Positions 37,734 to 46,886 of a DNA stretch of 64,000 nt are shown one piece after another. The notes under the pieces are model-generated. The model saw nothing but the letters and a program-made list of their open reading frames with translations. It made no database searches and had not been told where the DNA came from. The stretch spans positions 2,597,083-2,661,082 of the forward strand of contig NZ_LT635801.1 of NCBI RefSeq assembly GCF_900128495.1. Reading direction: 5' to 3'. The stretch is from Bacteroides ilei. Lineage in GTDB: Bacteria > Bacteroidota > Bacteroidia > Bacteroidales > Bacteroidaceae. How positions within the stretch are numbered: the first letter of the stretch is position 1; every line of letters starts with the position of its first letter. A program made the position numbers and the translations under genes.

Positions 37734-39122
37734 TTATTGATTGTTGCGACTTTCTTTTATGATTCTGCTCCGATTGAATATGGCCATAGCCAAAGTACAG
37801 AGAACCAGAATGATGGAGCCAATGATTTTCAGATTGTACATCAGATGGAATATAAGCCATGAGAAGAGGCTTGATGCGAAGTCCAGTGCTCCTCCCTGGA
37901 ATCCGTCCGGTATTTTTACGGCCGAGTCGCCGGTCTTTTCGTATACGTCTTTCGCTGCCTGGGTAAAGAATGGGGCCAGGTCGGTTACAAAATAGAGGCC
38001 TACAATCAGTGCTACCAAACCGATAATAAAGGTTTTCAAGACGTTACCGTTTGTGATTGGAAGAACTGCCGGGAACAGATAGAACATACCGGCCAGTGAA
38101 GCCAGAGGAAGGAATTGGTTGCCCGGCAAAACGACAGACAGGAATAATGTTACCGGAATCAGCAGCAGGGAAACTACCAGTGTGGTAGGATGTCCGATAA
38201 CCAGAGCCGGACTCATTCCGATATTCAGACCGGCGCTGTTTTTGAACTTGCGGGCAATCAGTTCACGTGTTGCGTCTGATATCGGGCGCAGACCTTCGAT
38301 GAACAATGCCGTGACACGTGGAATAAGTTCCATTACGGCTCCCATCTTGATACCCAGTCCCAAGATAGAGGGAATATTGTCAACCAGCTGCCGGCTGTTT
38401 TCACAGGCAAGGGCACCGATGGCGCATCCGACGATAACTCCCAGGAATAGAGGTTCTCCCATAATGCCGAATTTCTTTTTCATGCCTTCAGCGTCGATAT
38501 AGAGTTTGTCGAAACCAGGAATCAGATCCAATGCCTTGTTGATGACTACAGCAAAGGGAACGAAACCTTGGCAGAACGGTTGTGGAATGGATATTCCGTC
38601 CATCTTATCGTAATATGATTGGAATTGCTTGCTGGTCAGATCGGCCATGACCAACGTGATGATATAGCAGATGATGGCAGCAAAGAATCCCCACCAGATA
38701 TTGTCGGTTGCGAAGTAGACTACTGCTCCGATAAAGGCAAAATGCCAATAGTTCCATAAATCGATGTTGACGGTCTTTGTCGTTTTGGTCAGCAACATTA
38801 CGATATTGACTGCCAGACATACCGGAATGATGAAGGCTCCTACCGATGTGTTATAGGCAACAGATGCGGCGGCTGGCCATCCCATATCAAAGATTCCTAG
38901 ACTTAATCCGTAAATTTCGGTTACTTTTTTCAGTGGATCTCCCAGACTACTGGTCAGAAGGGCTGTAATGACAGAGAGTCCTACAAATCCGACTCCGACT
39001 AATAAACCGCTTTTTAAAGCTTTTCCGAATTTAATACCTATGCATACTCCGAGTATTGTAAAAATAATAGGCATCATAACGGCCGCGCCCAGGCCGATGA
39101 TATAACTAAAAACTTGTTCCAT
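37734..39122 (-). CDS. PTS galactitol-type IIC membrane protein (orphan)
   Basis: A 462-residue inner-membrane protein of the EIIC-GAT family (E. coli GatC is 451). About ten or more spans are seen, with the conserved ENSRQ and IEGLRPISDATRELI regions. There is no EIIA or EIIB domain in this gene or elsewhere in the window, and no EI or HPr. It starts a minus-strand operon with kduI (30-base gap) and the MFS gene. Because Bacteroides generally lack full sugar PTS, it may move a pectin-derived sugar acid without phosphorylation. That role is inference. Confidence 0.85.
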   Translation of the reverse strand: MEQVFSYIIGLGAAVMMPIIFTILGVCIGIKFGKALKSGLLVGVGFVGLSVITALLTSSLGDPLKKVTEIYGLSLGIFDMGWPAAASVAYNTSVGAFIIPVCLAVNIVMLLTKTTKTVNIDLWNYWHFAFIGAVVYFATDNIWWGFFAAIICYIITLVMADLTSKQFQSYYDKMDGISIPQPFCQGFVPFAVVINKALDLIPGFDKLYIDAEGMKKKFGIMGEPLFLGVIVGCAIGALACENSRQLVDNIPSILGLGIKMGAVMELIPRVTALFIEGLRPISDATRELIARKFKNSAGLNIGMSPALVIGHPTTLVVSLLLIPVTLFLSVVLPGNQFLPLASLAGMFYLFPAVLPITNGNVLKTFIIGLVALIVGLYFVTDLAPFFTQAAKDVYEKTGDSAVKIPDGFQGGALDFASSLFSWLIFHLMYNLKIIGSIILVLCTLAMAIFNRSRIIKESRNNQ

Positions 39123-39183
39123 ATTCTTCTGTTTGTCTTTCTATAAATAGAGGTTTAGGGTTAATAAATAAAATGTTTTGCAT

Positions 39184-39191
39184 CAAAAGTA
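39184..39191 (-). promoter_or_regulatory. -7 box for the PTS IIC-kduI-MFS operon
   Basis: TACTTTTG on the minus strand matches TAnnTTTG, about 62 bases before the start at 39122. No strong -33 element is visible. Confidence 0.35.
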
Positions 39192-39263
39192 CTTTGTTTT
39201 CTTATAATTTGCAATTCATTTAGTGTTAAAATCTTAATTAAATCAAATTAATAACATTTTTTT

Positions 39264-39302
39264 CAGTGTTCGTACACAATTTTTTTAGTGTTCGCACACA
39301 AT
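39264..39302. promoter_or_regulatory. Direct repeat, 22-bp spacing, in the divergent promoter region
   Basis: AGTGTTCG(T/C)ACACAAT occurs at 39265-39280 and 39287-39302, identical at 15 of 16 bases and 22 bases apart (two helical turns). Each copy contains the near-palindrome TGTTCGTACACA. It lies between the divergent PTS IIC operon and the GH105-CE8/SusCD genes. AraC-type regulators often bind such direct repeats, so the HTCS at 56345 is a candidate partner. Confidence 0.45.
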
Positions 39303-39373
39303 AATTATAAGAGGTGGTTAATTAATCTACTTATAAGCACAGAAAATCCACATCTGTTACATGGGTTATTTGT

Positions 39374-39381
39374 TATATTTG
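39374..39381 (+). promoter_or_regulatory. -7 box for the GH105-CE8 gene
   Basis: TATATTTG matches TAnnTTTG, 28 bases before ATG 39410. The -33 region has only TCTG. Confidence 0.4.
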
Positions 39382-39409
39382 TCAATAGAAATAACTTTAA
39401 TATTAAGAT

Positions 39410-41512
39410 ATGGGAAACAAAGGAATAGTATTGGGGTGTCTGGGAATGTTCGCCTTCCTGTTTGGAGGTATACAGGCTAAGGCCGATATTGTGGAACAGC
39501 AGAAGCCGTGGTCGGTGAGAATGGCCGAATCGGAAATGGTGCGCTGGCCGGAGTCCTGGCAGCTGGATTTCCAGCCTGCATTGAAGTGGGATTATTGTCA
39601 CGGGTTGGAACTGGGGGCTATGCTCGATGTCTATGACCGGTATGGTGATTCTAAGTTTTTTGATTATGCAGTGGCCTATGCCGATACGATGGTAAATGCC
39701 GACGGAACGGTAAAGAAATACAAGTTGGCAGATTATAGTCTCGACCGTGTAAATTCGGGAAAGATTCTGTTCCGTATTTATGAGCAGACAAAAGATAAAA
39801 AATATAAGAAGGCGCTTGATCTGTTCAGAAGTCAGTTCGACGGTCAGCCACGTAACGCCGACGGTGGATTCTGGCATAAGAAGATTTATCCGCATCAGAT
39901 GTGGCTGGACGGAGTATATATGGGTGCACCTTATCTGGCGGAATATGCTTTCCGGAATAATGAGCCGGATTCTTATCAGGAGGTAATCAGGCAGATAAAG
40001 CTGGCAGCTTTACATACTTACGATCCGGAAACTGGCCTGTATCGGCATGCCTGCGATGTAAGTAAGACTGAAAAGTGGGCGGATAAGTCTACCGGGCAGT
40101 CTCTTCATACTTGGGGGCGTGCTTTGGGATGGTATGCTATGGCCATTGTCGATGCGCTTGACTATATCCCTTTGCATGAGGAAGGGCGTGATTCGGTCCT
40201 GGCCATATTCGACAATATAGCCAAGCAGCTCAAGAAATACCAGAGTCCGGAAGGTTTGTGGTATCAGGTGATGGACAGAAGCGGTGATGAAGGCAATTAT
40301 CTGGAGTCTTCCTGTTCGTCCATGTTTGTCTATTCCTTGTTGAAAGGAATCCGCAAAGGTTATCTGCCGGCTTCATATTTTTCGGTTGCACGGAAAGGAT
40401 ACGAAGGGATTCTGAATGAGTTCATTAAGGTAGATGATAACGGGTTGGTGTCGATTACGAAAGCATGTGCGGTTGCGGGCCTTGGCGGCAAGGTCTATCG
40501 TTCGGGTGATTATGACTATTATATCCATGAACAGATCCGTGACAATGATCCGAAGGCTGTCGCTCCGTTTATTATGGCCTCATTGGAGTGGGAACGTTTA
40601 CCGAAAGAACAGAGGCGCTTTGCGGAACCTCGCCAGTTGGTGGTGGCTCAGGACGGTTCCGGTGATTACCAGACAATAGCCGAGGCATTGGAGGCGATAA
40701 GGGCTTTTATGGACTTTGATGTGAAAATTTATGTGAAGTCCGGAATATATAAGGAGAAGCTGGTTGTTCCTTCATGGATTCAGAATGTGGAGATTATAGG
40801 TGAGGATGTCAACAATACGGTTATCACTCATGCCGATCATGCCAATATGAACCATATGGGAACGTTCCGCACCTATACGGTTAAGGTAGAGGGAAGCCAT
40901 ATCACTTTCCGTAACATTACGATTGAAAACAATGCTCCCCGGTTGGGACAGGCGGTTGCCCTGCATACGGAGGGTGATTGTCTTCGTTTCATCAATTGCC
41001 GTTTTCTGGGTAATCAGGATACGGTATATACCGGAGTGGCCGGTACCCGTCTTTATTTTGACCATTGTTATATTGAAGGGACTACCGATTTTATATTCGG
41101 ACCGTCTACAGCCTGGTTCGAGGAATGTGTCATTCATAGTAAGGCCGATTCTTATGTGACTGCAGCTTCTACACCACAGAATGTCATGTATGGTTACGTG
41201 TTCAACAAATGCAGGCTGACTGCAGATGATTCTGTAAGTAAAGTTTATCTAGGACGTCCGTGGAGACCTTACGCCTATACCTTGTTTATGAATTGTGAGT
41301 TGGGTAAACATATTGTTCCGCAAGGCTGGAACAACTGGAGGAACAAGGCTAACGAAAAGACTGCACGTTATGCAGAATTTAAGAATTCAGGAGAAGGAGC
41401 AGATTTATCAGGACGTGTGGCTTGGTCACGGCAACTGTCTGATAAAGAAGTGTCTGAAATAAATCTAGATTCGGTCTTCTCGACAACAAGTGAATGGAAT
41501 CCTTGTAAATAA
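39410..41512 (+). CDS. GH105 unsaturated glucuronyl/galacturonyl hydrolase fused to CE8 pectinesterase
   Basis: A 700-residue secreted two-domain enzyme (signal peptide about 1-25). Residues about 30-400 are GH105, an (alpha/alpha)6 barrel that removes unsaturated uronic acid from pectin oligomers; Asp167 in MWLDGVYMGAP is the likely catalytic acid, and HTWGRALGWYAMA is a family motif. Residues about 410-690 are CE8 pectin methylesterase: Gln514 (QAVA), Gln536/Asp537 (NQDT), Asp560 (DFIFG) and Arg616 (LGRPW). One enzyme could thus strip methyl esters and trim the product left by lyases. It begins the plus-strand run that leads into susC. Confidence 0.93.
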   Translation: MGNKGIVLGCLGMFAFLFGGIQAKADIVEQQKPWSVRMAESEMVRWPESWQLDFQPALKWDYCHGLELGAMLDVYDRYGDSKFFDYAVAYADTMVNADGTVKKYKLADYSLDRVNSGKILFRIYEQTKDKKYKKALDLFRSQFDGQPRNADGGFWHKKIYPHQMWLDGVYMGAPYLAEYAFRNNEPDSYQEVIRQIKLAALHTYDPETGLYRHACDVSKTEKWADKSTGQSLHTWGRALGWYAMAIVDALDYIPLHEEGRDSVLAIFDNIAKQLKKYQSPEGLWYQVMDRSGDEGNYLESSCSSMFVYSLLKGIRKGYLPASYFSVARKGYEGILNEFIKVDDNGLVSITKACAVAGLGGKVYRSGDYDYYIHEQIRDNDPKAVAPFIMASLEWERLPKEQRRFAEPRQLVVAQDGSGDYQTIAEALEAIRAFMDFDVKIYVKSGIYKEKLVVPSWIQNVEIIGEDVNNTVITHADHANMNHMGTFRTYTVKVEGSHITFRNITIENNAPRLGQAVALHTEGDCLRFINCRFLGNQDTVYTGVAGTRLYFDHCYIEGTTDFIFGPSTAWFEECVIHSKADSYVTAASTPQNVMYGYVFNKCRLTADDSVSKVYLGRPWRPYAYTLFMNCELGKHIVPQGWNNWRNKANEKTARYAEFKNSGEGADLSGRVAWSRQLSDKEVSEINLDSVFSTTSEWNPCK

Positions 41513-41555
41513 AAACAATTATTATATAACTAAAAACAAAAAATGCACATAGAAG

Positions 41556-41623
41556 GATGTGTTTAAAATGAACTTTGCACACTGGATTTTTTTAAATGAC
41601 ACTATTTTAAACACATCTTTTTT
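41556..41623 (+). promoter_or_regulatory. Inverted repeat and T-run directly before the susC start
   Basis: GATGTGTTTAAAAT (41556-41569) and ATTTTAAACACATC (41604-41617) form a perfect 14-bp stem with a 34-base loop. Six T follow (41618-41623) and the susC ATG is the very next base. The structure has the form of an intrinsic terminator and leaves no Shine-Dalgarno sequence. It may be an attenuator or may mask translation of susC. Confidence 0.6.
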
Positions 41624-44600
41624 ATGTATTATCAACAAAAACTGAGAAGAAATGTTTTGACTTTCTTGTTGGGCTTGTTTTGTCTTGTTTCTTTTGCGCA
41701 GGGACAGCAGGTTCAAGGTATCGTGAAAGACAAGACAGGAGAGCCGATGATCGGCGTAAACGTATTGGTAAAAGGTACTACAAACGGTACTATTACAGGT
41801 ATTGACGGTGATTTTATTCTTACAGGAGTAAAGAAATCGGATGTATTGTCTTTTACTTATATCGGTTATAAGGGAAAAGAAGTCAAGTATGAAGGTCAGG
41901 CTACCTTAAATGTAACCATGGAAGAGGATTCCGAGACTCTGGATGAGGTTGTGGTGATCGGTTATGGTACAGTCAACAAGCGTGATTTGACTGGTGCAGT
42001 TGCTTCAGTCAGCTCAGAAAAGATTGCTGCGGTTCCGGTTTCCAGTGCGGCAGAGGCTTTGACCGGTAAACTGGCTGGTGTGAACATTACTACAACTGAA
42101 GGTTCTCCTGATGCAGAGATGAAGATACGTGTACGTGGAGGTGGATCCTTGTCGCAGGATAATTCTCCGTTATATATAGTTGATGGTTTTCCTGTATCAA
42201 GTATCAGTGATATTGCTCCGTCTGAAATTCAGAGTATTGACGTATTGAAAGATGCTTCTTCAACAGCTATCTATGGTGCCCGTGGTGCAAACGGTGTAAT
42301 TATCGTGACTACAAAGAGTGGTTCTGAAGGTAAGACTCAGGTGGATTTCAACGCTTCTTATGGATTCAAGAAGGTAACTAAGTTGGTTAAGGTGATGAGT
42401 CCTTATGACTATGTAGCTTATCAACACGAATTGGGGTCTACGGATTATGGTAATTATCAGGATCTGGATATCTGGAAGTCGGTTGAAGGTGAAGATTTCC
42501 AGGATGAAATCTTCGGTCGTACCGGTAACCAGACTCAATATAACGTAAATGTGAGCGGCGGTAGTAAGCAGATCAAATATAATGTAAGCTACGCTCACAA
42601 CGGTGAGGAAAGTATTATGTTGGGATCCGGTTACAGCAAAGATAACATCAATGCAAAGATCAATGCAGAATTGAGCAAATGGATGACATTGGATTTTAAT
42701 GCTCGTATGAGTTATACTACAATTGATGGATTGAGTGGTGGTGCCGATACAAACGAATCTAATGCTGCAAATTCAATTGTAGCCAATTCGGCCCGTTTCC
42801 GTCCTGTTGATCCGCTGACCTCCAATTCTGATGATGATGAAAATAATACAGGTACTCAGAAGGATCCGTTGGAACGTCTGCTTGCTACTTATAAGAAAAA
42901 ATCTACTCTCAATCAGAATTATAACGTAGGTTTGAACTGGAAGCCATTCAAGAATATTACAATCCGTTCTGAATTCGGTTATGGATGGAAATATGAAAAT
43001 ACGGATCAGGTATGGTCGTCTGACGCAGTCCAGAATTCAAAACTGGGTTATAACGGTCAGCCGCAGGCAGTATTTAACCGTGATGTGACCAAGAACTGGC
43101 GTAATGCGAATACCATTACTTATGACAACAAGAAAATGTTTGGCGGACGTGACCGCTTGAATGTCCTGTTAGGTCATGAAGTAAGCAGCAGTCAGGAAAC
43201 GACTTTGGAAAATACTTCTGTTGCTTTTCCTACATCTATGACTATTGATGAAGTTCTGGCCAATATGGGTGCCGGTACTGCATTGCCTAATCAGACCAAT
43301 ATTGGTATTAAAGATAATATGGTATCTTTCTTTGGACGTGCGAATTATACATTGATGGATAAATATCTGATGACAGTGACAGTACGTGCCGATGGTTCCA
43401 GCAAGTTTGCTAAAGGTAATCAATGGGGTGTCTTCCCTTCTGCAGCATTGGCTTGGCGTATTTCGGATGAAGCATTCATGAAAAACACTTCCAAGTGGCT
43501 GTCTAATCTGAAATTGCGTCTGAGTTTCGGTACAGCCGGTAATAACCGTATTAACTCAGGTTTGATGTACAGCACGTTCTCTTTGTCTGGAAACACATCG
43601 AAGGCACCTTTCTTTGATGAAAACCGTGGATCTATGTTGGAACATGGAACTACCCTCTCTAATCCGGAGCTGAAATGGGAAACTACCATTACCCGAAATT
43701 TGGGTATTGACTTTGGTTTCTGGAACAACCGTCTGTCGGGTTCTGTCGATGTTTATTGGAATACGACAAAAGACCTGCTTATGCAGACTGAGATTCCGTC
43801 CAATACCGGTTACAGCTATCAGTACCAGAATTTCGGTAAGACCTCGAATAAAGGTATCGAATTGTCGTTGAATGCTGTGATGCTGGATAAGAAGAATGCC
43901 AGTTTGAATTTTAATTTCAATATTTCTTATAACAAGAACCGGATTGATGAATTGAACTCTGATAATCCGTGGCAGCAGTCTTATTCATGGGCTGGAAGTA
44001 CATTGGCCAAATATGAAAACTATTGTGTGGAAGAAGGTGGTAGCCTGGGAGAAATCTGGGGGTATAAGACAAACGGTTTCTTTACAGCTTATGACCCGGT
44101 ATCTAATCCGAACGGTGAATTGGTGCTGAACGGTACCAGTTGGGCATTGAGAGACGGTATCCAGGATAACAGTAAATCAATTACCGGTGGTACTTTGTAT
44201 CCGGGTGCATTGAAGTTGGTATGTGATGAGAACGGTGAACCGGTAAAACAGAGACTGGGAAATACGGTTGCTCCTGTAACCGGTGGTTTCGGTTTTGATG
44301 GAACAATCGGTAACTTTGATTTTAACCTGTTCTTCAATTATTCGGTAGGTAACCAGATTATTAACGGTACCAAGTTGGCTTTGTCATTCTACACCGGTTC
44401 GGCCAAAGGTTATAACCTGAATAATGATTTCTCTTTGGCAAACGGCCGTTATACTTGGATTGACCCGAGTACAGGTCTGAATCTGGGACGTCCTAGTGTC
44501 AATACGATTGAAGCTTACGGAGGTGCTGAAAATTTGATTGCACGTCTGAATGAAATCAATGCGAATGCTGCTATCTATAATCCGGCTGCAGTTTCAACTA

Positions 44601-44878
44601 TGCAGTTGACAGACTATGCTGTTGAGGATGCTTCATTCCTGCGTATCAATAATATTACTGTAGGTTATACGTTGCCGAAGTCATGGGCTAAGAAAGTGTT
44701 TGCCCAAAGAATCAGAATCTATGTGACAGGCTATAACTTATACTGCATTACAAATTATTCTGGTGCAGATCCTGAAGTGGATACAAGCAGTAAGAAGAAT
44801 CCGATGAACCCGGGTGTTGACTATGCTGCATATCCGAAGAGCCGTTCATTTGTCGGTGGTATCAATGTTACATTCTAA
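41624..44878 (+). CDS. susC: SusC-type TonB-dependent outer-membrane transporter
   Basis: A 1084-residue outer-membrane channel that imports pectin oligosaccharides with its SusD lid. Signal peptide about 1-27 (LLGLFCLVSFAQ), then a carboxypeptidase-regulatory-like domain (VQGIVKDKTGEPMIG), a TonB plug with LDEVVVIGYGTV, RVRGGGS, LYIVDGFP and LKDASSTAIYGARGANGVI, and the 22-strand barrel ending in INVTF. No other Met precedes the signal peptide, so ATG 41624 is the start although it abuts a hairpin and T-run. The susD gene follows after 29 bases. Confidence 0.96.
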   Translation: MYYQQKLRRNVLTFLLGLFCLVSFAQGQQVQGIVKDKTGEPMIGVNVLVKGTTNGTITGIDGDFILTGVKKSDVLSFTYIGYKGKEVKYEGQATLNVTMEEDSETLDEVVVIGYGTVNKRDLTGAVASVSSEKIAAVPVSSAAEALTGKLAGVNITTTEGSPDAEMKIRVRGGGSLSQDNSPLYIVDGFPVSSISDIAPSEIQSIDVLKDASSTAIYGARGANGVIIVTTKSGSEGKTQVDFNASYGFKKVTKLVKVMSPYDYVAYQHELGSTDYGNYQDLDIWKSVEGEDFQDEIFGRTGNQTQYNVNVSGGSKQIKYNVSYAHNGEESIMLGSGYSKDNINAKINAELSKWMTLDFNARMSYTTIDGLSGGADTNESNAANSIVANSARFRPVDPLTSNSDDDENNTGTQKDPLERLLATYKKKSTLNQNYNVGLNWKPFKNITIRSEFGYGWKYENTDQVWSSDAVQNSKLGYNGQPQAVFNRDVTKNWRNANTITYDNKKMFGGRDRLNVLLGHEVSSSQETTLENTSVAFPTSMTIDEVLANMGAGTALPNQTNIGIKDNMVSFFGRANYTLMDKYLMTVTVRADGSSKFAKGNQWGVFPSAALAWRISDEAFMKNTSKWLSNLKLRLSFGTAGNNRINSGLMYSTFSLSGNTSKAPFFDENRGSMLEHGTTLSNPELKWETTITRNLGIDFGFWNNRLSGSVDVYWNTTKDLLMQTEIPSNTGYSYQYQNFGKTSNKGIELSLNAVMLDKKNASLNFNFNISYNKNRIDELNSDNPWQQSYSWAGSTLAKYENYCVEEGGSLGEIWGYKTNGFFTAYDPVSNPNGELVLNGTSWALRDGIQDNSKSITGGTLYPGALKLVCDENGEPVKQRLGNTVAPVTGGFGFDGTIGNFDFNLFFNYSVGNQIINGTKLALSFYTGSAKGYNLNNDFSLANGRYTWIDPSTGLNLGRPSVNTIEAYGGAENLIARLNEINANAAIYNPAAVSTMQLTDYAVEDASFLRINNITVGYTLPKSWAKKVFAQRIRIYVTGYNLYCITNYSGADPEVDTSSKKNPMNPGVDYAAYPKSRSFVGGINVTF

Positions 44879-44907
44879 AAAACAATATTAAGTTTGGAGA
44901 TTATTTT

Positions 44908-46857
44908 ATGAAAAATATAGTAAAACTGTTTATTCTGGGTGCCGGGGTCCTTTCAACAACAGCCTGCTCCGATTTTCTGGAACAGAATTCACCTTCGGAC
45001 CTGACGTCTGAAACCATATCTCAGTCAAGTTATTATACAGGACTGACTGTCAATAAGATTTATGGCGACCTGACAAATGACATTACTTACTCACAGGCAA
45101 TTCCTATCATTTGGGGATTGAATTCCGATTGTGAATTGGTGGATGGCTTGGGAGATGATGCTGTCAATTCTTCCAGTGAACGTGGTAACATGAACTATAA
45201 TGCGAATCCGGGCTGGTCTAAGTTAAGTGATATGTGGACCAAGATGTATGGTGCCATAGAGAATGCTAATCTGGCTATTGACATGGTCAATAACAGCCCG
45301 TTGGTTGCGGCTGGAGGTTCTGAGGCGACTACCATGCTGCGTTATAAGGGAGAAGCCCTGACATTGCGTGCCATGCTTTATCTGGATCTGATCCGTTTCT
45401 TTGGGGATATTCCGATGAAACTTGAACCGAGTCAGTCTGATTTGAGTAATGCATATCTGGCAAAGACCGACCGTGATGTCATCATGGACACTTTGATGGT
45501 CAATTTGAAGGAGGCCATTGAGTATCTGCCATGGGCCGGTGAAGTTTCTACATACACTACCGAACATGTAACCAAGGGTTATGCACATGCCTTGCTGGCA
45601 CAGATTGCTTTGACCCGTGCGGGATGGGCCATCCGTGAAAAGGCAAAAGAAGGTTATGAAACTGCTACTTATTCGGATCCCACCTATCCAACTCAGCGTT
45701 GTGATGCCGCTACCCGTAAGGCAATGTATGAACTGGCATTGGAACATTTGAGCGCAGTAGTTTCCAATTCTACACATAATCTGAATCCGTCGTTCGAGAA
45801 TGAATGGTATCTGCTGAACCAGCGTGAACTTGATCAGACTTACCGTGAAAATATCTTTGAAATACCGATGGGACTGGGTGTCAGCGGTGAATTGGGTTAT
45901 ACTGTCGGGGTCCGTATAAACGGTGCGAGTGCCTATTACGGTGCCAAGGGTAATTCATCCGGTAAGATGAAAGTGACTGCACCTTTGTTCTGGTCATACG
46001 ACAAGAAGGACCAGCGTCGGGACATTACTTGTGCACAGGTACAGTTGAAGGAAGAGAATGGTGCTATTAAGGAAAGCTTTATCGGTAATTCTCCTTTTGC
46101 CATTTATGTAGGGAAATGGGATGTCCGTAAGATGGATGAAGAATGGCGTCAGTCGGCTATTGCTACAGGTAATGCCAAATGGATGACCGGTATCAATGTT
46201 GTCCGTATGCGTTATTCTCAGGTATTGCTGATGTATGCAGAAGTCATGAACGAATTGGCTGGTCCTGACGGAAGCTATAGCGGTGATGCCGGTTTGACAG
46301 CCCGTCAGGCATTGAAGGAGGTTCATTGCCGTGCGTTTGCCGATGCTGATAAGGCCGATGCCGAAGCTTATGTTAACGGAATCGCTGCAACGAAAGATGC
46401 TATGTTCGATGCTATCGTCGATGAAAATGCGTGGGAACTTGCCGGTGAAGGAGTACGTAAATTTGACCTGATCCGTTGGAATCTGCTGGCTGAGAAAATC
46501 AATGAATTTAAAGATGCCTATGTTTCTCAGATGCAGGATGAGGTGAACGGTTATCCGGAGAAAATCTATTTCAACTATTCGGATGCTGCACAGACTACTA
46601 TAGACATGTCTAGTATCACCTGGTATGGTCTGCCTGAAGGAAAATCTGATAAAGATTATGATGACAGTAAGGATTTCTTCGGTAAAGAAAGAGTGGATGA
46701 TGCTCAGAAGAATCTGAAGATAAATCTTCCTTCTATTTCCAGTGGTCTTGTGGGGGACAATGTAGAAGTTATCAACCGTTATCTGCTGCCGATCGGATCA
46801 ACTACGATTTCTGCTGCTGGCGGAGCATTGCATAATTCTTACGGATATACAGATTAA
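44908..46857 (+). CDS. susD: SusD-type surface glycan-binding lipoprotein
   Basis: A 649-residue lipoprotein (lipobox STTACS, Cys20) that forms the hinged lid over SusC and binds the glycan. It has the SusD-like N-terminal region with its TPR units (WTKMYGAIENANLAIDMV, GEALTLRAMLYLDLIRFFGDIP) and the RagB/SusD C-terminal part (RYSQVLLMYAEVMNE, GEGVRKFDLIRWN). Length is at the upper end of the family. It follows susC directly and precedes another surface lipoprotein. Confidence 0.96.
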   Translation: MKNIVKLFILGAGVLSTTACSDFLEQNSPSDLTSETISQSSYYTGLTVNKIYGDLTNDITYSQAIPIIWGLNSDCELVDGLGDDAVNSSSERGNMNYNANPGWSKLSDMWTKMYGAIENANLAIDMVNNSPLVAAGGSEATTMLRYKGEALTLRAMLYLDLIRFFGDIPMKLEPSQSDLSNAYLAKTDRDVIMDTLMVNLKEAIEYLPWAGEVSTYTTEHVTKGYAHALLAQIALTRAGWAIREKAKEGYETATYSDPTYPTQRCDAATRKAMYELALEHLSAVVSNSTHNLNPSFENEWYLLNQRELDQTYRENIFEIPMGLGVSGELGYTVGVRINGASAYYGAKGNSSGKMKVTAPLFWSYDKKDQRRDITCAQVQLKEENGAIKESFIGNSPFAIYVGKWDVRKMDEEWRQSAIATGNAKWMTGINVVRMRYSQVLLMYAEVMNELAGPDGSYSGDAGLTARQALKEVHCRAFADADKADAEAYVNGIAATKDAMFDAIVDENAWELAGEGVRKFDLIRWNLLAEKINEFKDAYVSQMQDEVNGYPEKIYFNYSDAAQTTIDMSSITWYGLPEGKSDKDYDDSKDFFGKERVDDAQKNLKINLPSISSGLVGDNVEVINRYLLPIGSTTISAAGGALHNSYGYTD

Positions 46858-46886
46858 TCATTGCAAATCAAATAAAGGAATAAAAG

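Noticed and set aside
41556..41617. Insertion-sequence remnant with 14-bp ends before susC
   Set aside because: No target-site duplication or transposase trace; kept as an alternative explanation only.
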